Positions 1 through 6,041 of a stretch of DNA of 7,952 nt are shown here, one piece after another. The stretch lies in NCBI GenBank assembly GCA_030836925.1, contig JAUPLK010000062.1, positions 1 to 7,952 on the forward strand, in the 5' to 3' direction. The number at the start of each line of letters is the position of its first letter. Position 1 is the first letter of the stretch. Origin of the DNA: Pseudomonadota bacterium (lineage in GTDB: Bacteria; Pseudomonadota; Gammaproteobacteria; Steroidobacterales; GCA-2729495). The notes below the pieces were generated by a model. That model made no database searches. It saw only the letters and a program-made list of their open reading frames with translations, and was not told the origin of the DNA. The translations under genes and the position numbers were made by a program.

Positions 1-345
1 ACCTCGCGTGAACTGGCGGGCAACGTGGTGATCGCCGAGGCCATCGACCGGGTTTCCGCCTATGTGGACGAAGGCAACTCGCTGAGCAACGCCGTCGAGC
101 AGGCACAGCTGTTTCCGCCGCTGGTGCTGCGCATGGTGAAGATGGGTGAGGACATCGGCAAGCTCGATGAAGCCCTGGAAAACGTCACCTACTTCTACAA
201 CCGCGAGGTCAACGAGGCCGTTGACCGGCTGCAGACACTGATCGAACCGGCAATGACCGTCATCCTCGGCCTGATTCTCGGCTGGGTGATGCTGTCCGTG
301 CTGGGGCCGATCTACGACACCATTGGCAATCTCGGGGCCATCTGA
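1..345 (+). CDS. Type II secretion/type IV pilus platform protein, GspF/PilC/MshG family (C-terminal part; 5' end outside window)
   Basis: The open frame runs from the left edge to TGA at 343-345, leaving 114 residues of a protein usually near 400. The family forms the polytopic inner-membrane platform of type IV pilus and type II secretion machines. It couples the cytoplasmic assembly ATPase to pilin insertion. Visible here is the second T2SSF repeat: a stretch with FPPLVLRMVKMGEDIGKLDE, the family pattern of a hydrophobic segment followed by M-x-x-x-GE-x-x-G-x-L. It is followed by the helical FYNREVNEAVDRL stretch, then IEPAMTVILG leading into the last membrane helix, and a short tail ending in GNLGAI. 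It is the first gene of the window in an operon reading into the PilM/PilN-like gene one base later. The fragment cannot tell whether it is nearer MshG, PilC or GspF, but the MshI/J/K-like genes that follow favour an MSHA-like system. Confidence 0.92.
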   Translation, partial: TSRELAGNVVIAEAIDRVSAYVDEGNSLSNAVEQAQLFPPLVLRMVKMGEDIGKLDEALENVTYFYNREVNEAVDRLQTLIEPAMTVILGLILGWVMLSVLGPIYDTIGNLGAI

Positions 346-346
346 C

Positions 347-1981
347 ATGCGCGTGCAACACGTCATTCACCTGGGCATCGACAGCTGTGTGCTGCATACC
401 TGGCAGGATCGCAGCTACACGCCGGTCAGCAGCTACGCACCACACAGCGGTAATCCGGCAGAAATGCTGGCATTTCTGCGCCAGAACAACAGCGGCAGCA
501 TCGGCATCATCGTCGACGTGCTTGAAGAGGAGCACAGCCGGGAGCGCATCGCCCGCCTTGGCCAGCGCGACCAGCGCGCCCTGCTCGAACGCAAGCTCGC
601 CCGGGTCTTTCCGCGCACCGAGTTCAGCACGGCAACACTGCAGGGGCGCGCTGCAGACGGCGCAGAAGGCCATGACGTCCTGTTCAGCGCACTGACCAAA
701 CCCGACCATCTGCGCACGCTGGTCGAGCAACTGACGGCAGCGAAGCTGCCGCTCGCCGGAATCTGGAGCCCGGCCCTGCTGAGTCTGCCAGTGGTGGACA
801 GGCTGCGGTCAAAGACCGGCCCGCATGCCGCCGCCGCACTGCTGGTGACGCGCGATGGCGAAGGACGTCTGCGCCTGGCCTTTTTCCGCAACCGCCGGCT
901 GATCAGCAGCCGCCTGCTGCGCAAGTCGCTCTCGGCGCGCCCGGGCGACCTGTCGCGGCTGCTGCGCCAGCTCGAAGAAAGCGTGCGCTACTTCGACCCC
1001 AGCTTCATCGTCAATGCCACCAATACGGTCGATGTCTGGCTGCTCGGTGAACAGGACGCGGCCGCACACGACATCACGGCGGCCGGCGGCGGACATGAAG
1101 GCTTCCACCTGCATCCGGTCAGCCTGGACAGCGTGAGTGCTGCACTCGGCATCAAGGTCTGCCTGCAGCCGGGCCAGGCGGATCTGCTGTTCATCGAAAT
1201 CCTGCGCCGACACACGCCTGCTGCGGGCTACCTGCCAGCCGGTGGACGGCGCTATTTCCAGCTGGAGCAGATCCGCAGATACGCCCAGGCCGCCTGCATG
1301 GTGCTCGGCACCGCGGCACTCATTGCCGGAACCTGGAACGGATTGTCGCTGCTGGATACCCGGCTGCAGACCCGCGATGTCAGCAACTCGCTGGATACCG
1401 TGAGCGCCGGCGTGCACACCCATTCCGAGTACCAGACTGACGACACCGGCCTGGACCCGCTGCAGATGCGTGAGGTGGTCAGCGCCTGGCAGGCCCTGGT
1501 GGCCCACCGTACCGAGCCGCGCGATATCCTTGCCCTGGTCAGCCACGCGGTGGAACAGCAGCCGCGTCTGCAGATCGATGCCATCGGCTGGTCACCGCTT
1601 GCAGCGGTCAGTGCAGTGGGAGAATCGGCGCTTGATGAGGACGGCGAAACGCCAGCCGATGCCGATGCCGATGCCGATGCCGATGCCGATGCGGGCGATG
1701 ATGCGAACATGGAAACTCCGGTTGCCGGCCGGATCCGCATCACCGTCCGGGGACGCATCGAACCCTTTGACCGCGACTACCCGCTGGCTTTTGCCGAAGT
1801 CGAGAACTTCATGGGCAATCTGCGTGCTGATCCACGGGTCAGCTCGGTGCGCGCCCGGGAACAGCCGCTGGACATCCGCCCCGGCTCGACCCTGACCGGC
1901 GAGATTTCACCTGAAAACAAATCCGGTGAGGCCGGCTTTGCCATCGACATCATCATGAGGACCGGCAATGACCAGGCCTGA
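347..1981 (+). CDS. Fused PilM-like/PilN-like (GspL-like) pilus assembly inner-membrane protein
   Basis: The product has 544 residues. Residues 1 to about 290 look like the cytoplasmic actin-like PilM/GspL domain; the family-like stretch runs from about ARLGQRDQRALLERKLARVF to DVLFSALTKPDHL and PLAGIWSPALLS. One membrane helix follows at about residues 312-333 (CMVLGTAALIAG). The periplasmic part carries a PilN-like ferredoxin-type fold near the end (IRITVRGRIEPF through DIIMRT). Such proteins link the platform and ATPase to the periplasmic PilO partner, which fits the next gene. An acidic low-complexity insert, about residues 430-455 and including six Ala-Asp pairs, interrupts the periplasmic part. 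I chose ATG 347 because it has GGGG at 334-337 upstream and starts one base after the previous stop. An in-frame TTG at 323 would overlap that gene and lacks a good site. The assignment rests on architecture and position; sequence identity to named MshI/GspL is weak by eye. Confidence 0.72.
   Translation: MRVQHVIHLGIDSCVLHTWQDRSYTPVSSYAPHSGNPAEMLAFLRQNNSGSIGIIVDVLEEEHSRERIARLGQRDQRALLERKLARVFPRTEFSTATLQGRAADGAEGHDVLFSALTKPDHLRTLVEQLTAAKLPLAGIWSPALLSLPVVDRLRSKTGPHAAAALLVTRDGEGRLRLAFFRNRRLISSRLLRKSLSARPGDLSRLLRQLEESVRYFDPSFIVNATNTVDVWLLGEQDAAAHDITAAGGGHEGFHLHPVSLDSVSAALGIKVCLQPGQADLLFIEILRRHTPAAGYLPAGGRRYFQLEQIRRYAQAACMVLGTAALIAGTWNGLSLLDTRLQTRDVSNSLDTVSAGVHTHSEYQTDDTGLDPLQMREVVSAWQALVAHRTEPRDILALVSHAVEQQPRLQIDAIGWSPLAAVSAVGESALDEDGETPADADADADADADAGDDANMETPVAGRIRITVRGRIEPFDRDYPLAFAEVENFMGNLRADPRVSSVRAREQPLDIRPGSTLTGEISPENKSGEAGFAIDIIMRTGNDQA
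1655..1690 (+). repeat. Hexanucleotide tandem repeat (GCCGAT)x6 within coding sequence
   Basis: Six perfect, in-frame copies of GCCGAT encode Ala-Asp repeated six times (residues 437-448 of the GspL-like protein). Flanking codons extend the acidic, alanine-rich character (DEDGETP before, AGDDANMETP after). The unit is a multiple of three, so changes in copy number would alter the length of a periplasmic acidic linker without breaking the frame. Confidence 0.95.
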
Positions 1982-2594
1982 TCCTGACTGGGGTTTTCTG
2001 CGCCAGGGCATGTTGCTGCCGGCACTCTGCCTGCTGGCCGGCACGCTGCTGTGGACGACCACGACGATTCATCGCACGCGTCTCGACAATGCGCTCGAAG
2101 CTGAGCGCCAGGCGCTCGCAGGCATCGAGCAGGAACGTCAGGAGCTGATCAGCCGGCGCGAGGCCCGCGAGAAATTTTCCGCCGTGTATCGCCAACTAAC
2201 GGCCAGCGGCATCGTTGGTCCGGACCAGCGACTGCAGTGGGTGCAGGCGCTCCGCAGCAGCACCAGCAGCCTGGGCCTGCCCTATGTGCGTTACTCGACC
2301 GGTCCGCAGGAAGTGTTTACCGCGCCATACCTCATGGCCGGCATCAGTGCACCGGTGATGAGCAGTCCGATGGAACTGCAGCTTGGCCTGGTGCACGAAC
2401 TGGATCTGCTGCGCCTGCTGGACAAGCTCGCTGCATCTCCCGGTCTGTTTCACGTGCGTGGCTGCGAACTGGAACGCCTGGAAAGCAGCACGCCAGCGGA
2501 AAGCGGGCGCGCCAATCTCAGCGGCAGCTGTCAGCTGAGCTGGTTCTCGATTCCAGCCGGCAGCAGCCTGGCTGCCGCCAACAACGGAGAGTGA
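1968..2594 (+). CDS. PilO/MshJ-like pilus assembly protein, single-pass inner membrane
   Basis: The product has 208 residues. A short cytoplasmic tail (MTRPDPDWGFLRQ) is followed by one membrane helix at about residues 14-34. A charged helical stretch rich in Glu, Arg and Gln follows at about 36-78, likely a coiled coil, and then a periplasmic globular part to the end. This is the layout of PilO, GspM and MshJ, which dimerise with the PilN/GspL periplasmic domain; here the gene directly follows the PilM/PilN-like fusion. The ATG lies inside the preceding gene (14-base overlap) with a TGAGG Shine-Dalgarno at 1956-1960, seven bases upstream, suggesting coupled translation. Two cysteines in the distal part (CELERLE and GSCQLSW) could form a periplasmic disulfide. 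The family is too divergent to prove by eye; topology and gene order carry the call. Confidence 0.65.
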   Translation: MTRPDPDWGFLRQGMLLPALCLLAGTLLWTTTTIHRTRLDNALEAERQALAGIEQERQELISRREAREKFSAVYRQLTASGIVGPDQRLQWVQALRSSTSSLGLPYVRYSTGPQEVFTAPYLMAGISAPVMSSPMELQLGLVHELDLLRLLDKLAASPGLFHVRGCELERLESSTPAESGRANLSGSCQLSWFSIPAGSSLAAANNGE

Positions 2595-2596
2595 TC

Positions 2597-3007
2597 ATGA
2601 ACAGCAGACTGGTGCCGATACCCGGTGTGATCACTGGTCTGGTGATCTGCCTGCTTGCGGGCAGTCAGCCCGCCATTGCCCTAGAGCCGCAGGCGTCAGC
2701 CCCGCTCGGCCGGCTGTTCATGAGTCCCGAAGAGCGTCGGGCACTGGATGCGGGCAGAGGGCCGTGGCGTGATCCGGCGGCTCCGGAAGCGAGCCTTGCG
2801 CCGGCCCCCGGCCGCGTCGTGCTCAACGGCGTGCTCAGGCGCAGCACGGGACCAGCGGTGGTCTTCATCAACGGCCAGCCAGCCGGCGGCAAGGACGCTG
2901 CGGTACAGGTTGCGCGCGGCCCTGACCGGCAGAACACCGTGACCGTGCGGGATTCTGCCGATGGCCGCAGCGTCCAGCTCAGGCCCGGCCAGAGCTGGAC
3001 ACCCTGA
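2597..3007 (+). CDS. Small exported MshK-like protein
   Basis: The product has 136 residues. The N-terminus is a Sec signal peptide: Arg4, a hydrophobic core at about 10-22, and a likely cleavage after AIA (residue 28). Cys18 sits inside the hydrophobic core without a proper lipobox, so a lipoprotein is unlikely. The mature part begins with GRLFMSPEERRALDAGRG, a short helical element I associate with small periplasmic proteins of MSHA/type II-like loci. It is followed by a compact beta-rich region (VVLNGVLRRSTGPAVVFING to VQLRPGQSW). Its position after the PilO-like gene matches mshK in the MSHA order I-J-K. The ATG follows the preceding stop by two bases, with GGAG at 2586-2589 as ribosome site. 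A role in bridging the inner-membrane complex to the secretin is inference. The protein could also be an unrelated periplasmic accessory factor. Confidence 0.6.
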   Translation: MNSRLVPIPGVITGLVICLLAGSQPAIALEPQASAPLGRLFMSPEERRALDAGRGPWRDPAAPEASLAPAPGRVVLNGVLRRSTGPAVVFINGQPAGGKDAAVQVARGPDRQNTVTVRDSADGRSVQLRPGQSWTP

Positions 3008-3025
3008 CGCGGGCCGGTGCGCGAC

Positions 3026-4456
3026 ATGGCTGTCATTCCTGCGCATGACCGGCAACAGGGCGCTGCGCTGCTGATCATGCTGCTGCTGCTCGTGCTGGGC
3101 GGCGCCGTGCTGTTTTCACGCAATATCAGTGGCCAGCTGGCCTCAGCCTCGCTGGCCACGCGCAACGCTGCGGCGCTCGCCGATGCGAAGGAGGCACTGC
3201 TCGGCTACATCGTCACCCGCGATGCGACTTACCCGGGAAAATACGGTTTTCTGCCCTGCCCGGACATCAATGCCACCGGCAGCACGGCCGAGGGCGAAGC
3301 CCATGAGGCCAACTGTGGCGCCCGCTATCGCAACATGCTGGGCCGCTTTCCGTGGCGCACCCTCGGACTCGAACCCGGACGCAGCAAGGGCAGCGAATGT
3401 CTCTGGTATGCGGTGTCCGGCAGCTGGAAAGCCGCCGGGGCCAATGAACCGCAACTGCTGAACACCGACTCCAGCGGCCAGCTCCGCGTGCTCGCCGCCG
3501 ACGGCAGCACGCTGATCGCCGGCAGCACGGCCGGTGAGCGGCCGGTCGCAGTGATCATCGCGCCGGGGCCACCGATTGCCGGGCAGATCCGCGCAACCGC
3601 TGGCAGCGGCGTCGAGCAGTGCGGCGGCAGCTTTGTTGCCAATCGCTATCTCGACAACCATGCCGCTACGGGGATCAACAACAGCAATGTGAGCAATGTC
3701 GCGGATGCGATCGATGACTTCATCAGTGGCGATCCCGGCAGTACGGTCGTCAATGACCAGATGATCTTCATCACCCGCAGCGAGATCGAAGAGCGCCTCA
3801 TGCGCCGAGCCGACGTAAGCGCACAACTCACGGCCCTGACCAGCGCGGTGGCCAAATGCATTGCCGACTACGGCAAACGCAATCCGGGCGGCGCTGCCGA
3901 TCCGCGCCTGCCGTGGCCAGCGCCCGTGGATCTGCTCGAGTACCGGACCACTGCCCCGTACAACGACACACCGGTCGGCGGACTGAGCGGCCGCGTGCCC
4001 AATGTGGTGAATGATTCGAACAGCCAGACCGGCAACAGCTCGGCCGGGGTGTTGAGCGCCTGCAACCCGGCCAGCGTCGCGGAGTGGACGCCGGCGATGG
4101 CCACCCTCTGGCAGCACTGGAAGGACCACCTGTTCTATGCGCTGGCACTCGATTTCAGTCCCGCCGCCACACCGGTCACCAGCTGTACCACCTGCCTGAG
4201 CGTGAACGGTACGGGCGCATATGCCGCCGTGCTGATGTTTTCCGGCAGCCGCCTCGGCGCCCTCAACCAGACGCGTGACGAGCCGCCGATGAACACCGAT
4301 ACGCGCAGCGACATCGACAACTATCTGGAAGGCAGAAACGCCGGCAACCATCCGAACGCAGCGGGCAACGGCGACTACCAGTCCGCCACCGCCAGCAGCA
4401 CTTTCAACGACATCATCTTCTGCATCGACGCCACACTGAGTGTCACGCCATGCTGA
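3026..4456 (+). CDS. Large cysteine-rich pseudopilin-like protein
   Basis: With ATG 3026 the product has 476 residues. GTG 3017 would add three and cannot be excluded; neither start has a strong ribosome site. The N-terminus has the prepilin form: a basic leader ending QQG, then a long hydrophobic helix AALLIMLLLLVLGGAVLF. The residue at +1 is Ala and at +5 is Ile, so the usual Glu5 is absent, as in GspK and PilX-like minor pseudopilins that sit at the pilus tip. The large globular part contains KEALLGY, GFLPCPD, FPWRTLGL, ECLWYAVSG and VAVIIAPGPP, and ten cysteines in total, including a C-x-x-C (SCTTC) and one in the last position. An even set of cysteines suggests disulfides in the periplasm. 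It is roughly three times the size of a typical pilin, so a tip or adhesin-like minor subunit is plausible but unproven. Its stop overlaps the next prepilin gene. Confidence 0.7.
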   Translation: MAVIPAHDRQQGAALLIMLLLLVLGGAVLFSRNISGQLASASLATRNAAALADAKEALLGYIVTRDATYPGKYGFLPCPDINATGSTAEGEAHEANCGARYRNMLGRFPWRTLGLEPGRSKGSECLWYAVSGSWKAAGANEPQLLNTDSSGQLRVLAADGSTLIAGSTAGERPVAVIIAPGPPIAGQIRATAGSGVEQCGGSFVANRYLDNHAATGINNSNVSNVADAIDDFISGDPGSTVVNDQMIFITRSEIEERLMRRADVSAQLTALTSAVAKCIADYGKRNPGGAADPRLPWPAPVDLLEYRTTAPYNDTPVGGLSGRVPNVVNDSNSQTGNSSAGVLSACNPASVAEWTPAMATLWQHWKDHLFYALALDFSPAATPVTSCTTCLSVNGTGAYAAVLMFSGSRLGALNQTRDEPPMNTDTRSDIDNYLEGRNAGNHPNAAGNGDYQSATASSTFNDIIFCIDATLSVTPC

Positions 4457-5247
4457 ACCTGGAACCTCTGCGGACTGCACCGCTTCGGCGCGAGCGCGGC
4501 TTCAGCCTGCTTGAACTCGCCATCGTGCTGCTGATCGTCGGCCTGCTGCTCGGCGGACTGATCATGCCGCTCGGTTCACGCATGGATCAGCAACGCATCG
4601 AGACAAGCAGACAGCAGCTCGAGCAGATCCGCGAGGCGCTGACCGGTTATGCACTGGCGAACGACGCCCTGCCCTGCCCGGCAACCCCGGCCAGCAGCGG
4701 ACAGGCCTCGGCCACTGCCACCGGCTGCACACGCCAGCATGGCTTCGTGCCCGCCGCGACGCTGGGTCTGCCCGGCTCACGCAACACGGACCAGCTGCTG
4801 CTCGATGCCTGGGGCAACCCGCTGCGCTACTCGGTCAGCAACAGCGATGCCGACGCCGACGGCAACTGGGACTTCGTCCGCCCCGGCGAGATGCGCAATG
4901 TGACGCTGGCCAATCTGGCTCCGAGCCTGGATGTCTGCAGTACTGCGGCCGGATCGTCGGCCACCGCCTGCGCGGGCAGTACCACCACCGTCACGGCAAA
5001 CGCTCCGGCTGTGGTGCTGTCGCTCGGCAAGGACTTTGCAACGCTGACGTCAGCTGACGAGCTGGAAAATGTCGGCGCCACCCTCGGCGGCGGGCCATCC
5101 GGCCGCAACTATCCGGTGGCCGGCGACGAGGTCTTCGTCAGTCATACCATCAGTACCGCAACGAGCAGCGGCTTCGACGATCTTGTGACGTGGATCGCAC
5201 CGACCACGCTGTACGGCCAGCTGGTCAGCGCTGGCCGGCTGCCTTGA
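4450..5247 (+). CDS. Type IV prepilin-like (pseudopilin) protein with LPCP motif
   Basis: The product has 265 residues. A 17-residue leader ends in RRERG, followed by the classical cleavage and methylation motif FSLLELAIVLLIVGLLLGG with Glu at +5. The mature protein therefore starts at Phe18 and is anchored by its N-terminal helix. A helix with QQLEQIREALTGYALANDAL leads into the LPCP motif at residues 74-77. Then come TLGLPG, DAWGNPLRYSVS and an acidic segment, SDADADGNWDF, that could bind a cation. There are four cysteines. The start codon overlaps the stop of the preceding gene by seven bases and has no clear Shine-Dalgarno, so it probably depends on translational coupling and is made in modest amounts. 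Shared motifs with the preceding protein suggest the two are paralogues or partners. Minor pilin is the likeliest role; a major subunit is less likely given the next gene. Confidence 0.87.
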   Translation: MLNLEPLRTAPLRRERGFSLLELAIVLLIVGLLLGGLIMPLGSRMDQQRIETSRQQLEQIREALTGYALANDALPCPATPASSGQASATATGCTRQHGFVPAATLGLPGSRNTDQLLLDAWGNPLRYSVSNSDADADGNWDFVRPGEMRNVTLANLAPSLDVCSTAAGSSATACAGSTTTVTANAPAVVLSLGKDFATLTSADELENVGATLGGGPSGRNYPVAGDEVFVSHTISTATSSGFDDLVTWIAPTTLYGQLVSAGRLP

Positions 5248-5269
5248 GCATGCGGAAATTAAGTGAAAC

Positions 5270-5312
5270 TGTGACCTGTTTGACAGAACACCCGGCTGCC
5301 CTCACACACAAT
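5270..5312 (+). promoter_or_regulatory. Candidate CRP/Vfr-dependent (class II) promoter of the last prepilin gene
   Basis: TGTGA-N6-TGACA at 5270-5285 matches the CRP/Vfr consensus TGTGA-N6-TCACA in nine of ten bases. CACAAT at 5307-5312 can serve as a -10 box (four of six). A start at A5319 puts the operator centre (5277.5) at -41.5 and the -10 box at -12 to -7, the geometry of class II CRP promoters. The right half-site also contains TTGACA (5280-5285), a perfect -35 box, but 21 bases from this -10, which is too long for an unaided promoter. Found by eye only. Confidence 0.42.
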
Positions 5313-5337
5313 CGCCGCAGGTTCAATGAATCAACCC

Positions 5338-5354
5338 CGAAGCCACAGGCTTCG
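5338..5354 (+). other. Perfect 7-bp hairpin in the prepilin 5' leader
   Basis: CGAAGCC and GGCTTCG are perfect complements around a three-base ACA loop. The hairpin ends 10 bases before the AGGAG ribosome site, so it would not hide that site. It has no downstream T-run, so it is not an intrinsic terminator. It could stabilise the 5' end of an abundant pilin mRNA or be incidental. Confidence 0.55.
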
Positions 5355-5364
5355 TTGCATACGC

Positions 5365-5369
5365 AGGAG
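5365..5369 (+). promoter_or_regulatory. Strong Shine-Dalgarno of the last prepilin
   Basis: AGGAG lies six bases before ATG 5376 and decides this start over in-frame upstream alternatives. It is the best ribosome site in the operon, consistent with high expression of the following gene. Confidence 0.8.
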
Positions 5370-5375
5370 TCAGCA

Positions 5376-5984
5376 ATGGTCAGGCAGTCCCGTCAGCAGG
5401 GTTTCACTCTGGTCGAGATCGCAATCGTGCTCGTCATCATCGGCCTGCTGATCGGCGGCGTGCTGAAAGGTCAGGAGATGATCACCAACGCGAAGGTGAG
5501 CAAGGTCGAGAACGACTACAAGGGCATCACGGCCGCAATCCTCGCCTACCAGGACCGCTACGGCGTACTGCCCGGCGATGATCCCTCGGCTTCCACCCGC
5601 TTTCCGGGCACCTGGAGCGCCGCCGACAACGGCAACGGCAACGGCGTGATCCAGGGCAACTGGAACAGCACGAACAACACCAACGAGTCACGCAAGATCT
5701 GGAAGCATCTGCGTGGCGCCGGCTTCCTGAAGGGACCGGTGGACGCGACAGCAGCGGCGTATCAGCAGCCCGCACATGCCTTCGGCGGTCTGGTGGGTTT
5801 TGAACAGGCGCTCTACAACCTCAGCGGACATGTGATCGTGTTTGGCACACTGCCCGGCAACGTCGTGCAGATCCTCGAAGCGCGCGGCGACGACGGCAAC
5901 CCGAGCACGGGTTCCGTGCAGGGCAACGCGGCTGCAACCACCTACACGCTGAACACCAACTACAACCTGGCCTACAGCTTCTAG
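5376..5984 (+). CDS. Type IV prepilin, probable major subunit
   Basis: The product has 202 residues. A nine-residue basic leader (MVRQSRQQG) precedes FTLVEIAIVLVIIGLLIGG, the classical prepilin peptidase site with Phe at +1 and Glu at +5. A helical stretch through VENDYKGITAAILAYQDRYG leads to LPGDDP. Then comes an Asn/Gly-rich loop (DNGNGNGVIQGNWN, STNNTNES) and KIWKHLRGAGFLKGP, all typical of MSHA/type II-like prepilins whose loops bind Ca2+. There are no cysteines, unlike the two preceding pseudopilin genes. The mature helix would anchor the subunit in the inner membrane before assembly into the fibre. Its separate leader, candidate CRP-type promoter, strong ribosome site and the palindrome right after the stop (TAG followed directly by TAA) suggest it is made in larger amounts than its neighbours. 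Whether the fibre is a surface pilus or a short pseudopilus cannot be read from the sequence. Confidence 0.9.
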   Translation: MVRQSRQQGFTLVEIAIVLVIIGLLIGGVLKGQEMITNAKVSKVENDYKGITAAILAYQDRYGVLPGDDPSASTRFPGTWSAADNGNGNGVIQGNWNSTNNTNESRKIWKHLRGAGFLKGPVDATAAAYQQPAHAFGGLVGFEQALYNLSGHVIVFGTLPGNVVQILEARGDDGNPSTGSVQGNAAATTYTLNTNYNLAYSF

Positions 5985-5986
5985 TA

Positions 5987-6041
5987 AATAGGGGTCAGAC
6001 TGCATTTTTTGGACTCCGAAAAATGCAGTCTGACCCCTATT
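5987..6041. repeat. 55-nt inverted repeat (REP/MITE-like palindrome) between convergent genes
   Basis: Positions 5987-6009 and 6019-6041 are perfect 23-bp inverted complements (arm beginning AATAGGGGTCAGACTGCATT). A T-G wobble, two G-C pairs and a loop of about three bases close the structure. The repeat occupies the whole gap between the pilin stop (5982-5984) and the stop of the minus-strand oxidoreductase (6037-6039). I recall closely similar AATAGGGGTCAGACTGCATT palindromes dispersed in proteobacterial genomes, often around REP-associated tyrosine transposases, but I could not check this. No transposase gene is in the window, and no second copy is visible. The structure could also act as a two-way transcription block or 3'-end stabiliser. 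Its T-run lies inside the stem, so it is not a standard intrinsic terminator. Confidence 0.9.

Noticed and set aside
323..346. TTG start upstream of ATG 347 for the GspL-like gene
   Set aside because: It would overlap the platform gene by 23 bases and lacks a Shine-Dalgarno; ATG 347 is one base after the stop and has GGGG upstream.
809..1546. Minus-strand open frame opposite the GspL-like gene
   Set aside because: It has no motif or ribosome site and lies within a gene that fits the operon on the plus strand.
2648..2653. Lipoprotein lipobox around Cys18 of the MshK-like protein
   Set aside because: The residue before Cys is Ile, not Gly/Ala/Ser, and the Cys sits in the hydrophobic core with an AIA signal peptidase I site further on.
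3143..4480. Long open frame (445 codons) on the minus strand opposite the large pseudopilin gene
   Set aside because: It mirrors the GC-rich codon pattern of the plus-strand gene, shows no recognisable motif, and the plus strand has a prepilin leader and operon spacing. It is a shadow.
5190..5375. Longer N-terminus for the last prepilin by in-frame extension upstream
   Set aside because: It would overlap the preceding gene and bury the prepilin leader; AGGAG before ATG 5376 and a nine-residue leader are decisive.
5232..5375. Sigma-54 promoter before the pilin, as for pilA in Pseudomonas
   Set aside because: I found no GG-N10-GC pair with surrounding TGGCAC/TTGCA similarity; the nearest candidate (GG 5348, GC 5357) has the wrong spacing.
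5987..6041. The palindrome as a standard rho-independent terminator
   Set aside because: There is no T-run after the stem on either strand; the T-run is inside the stem. It may still hinder transcription, but it is annotated as a repeat.
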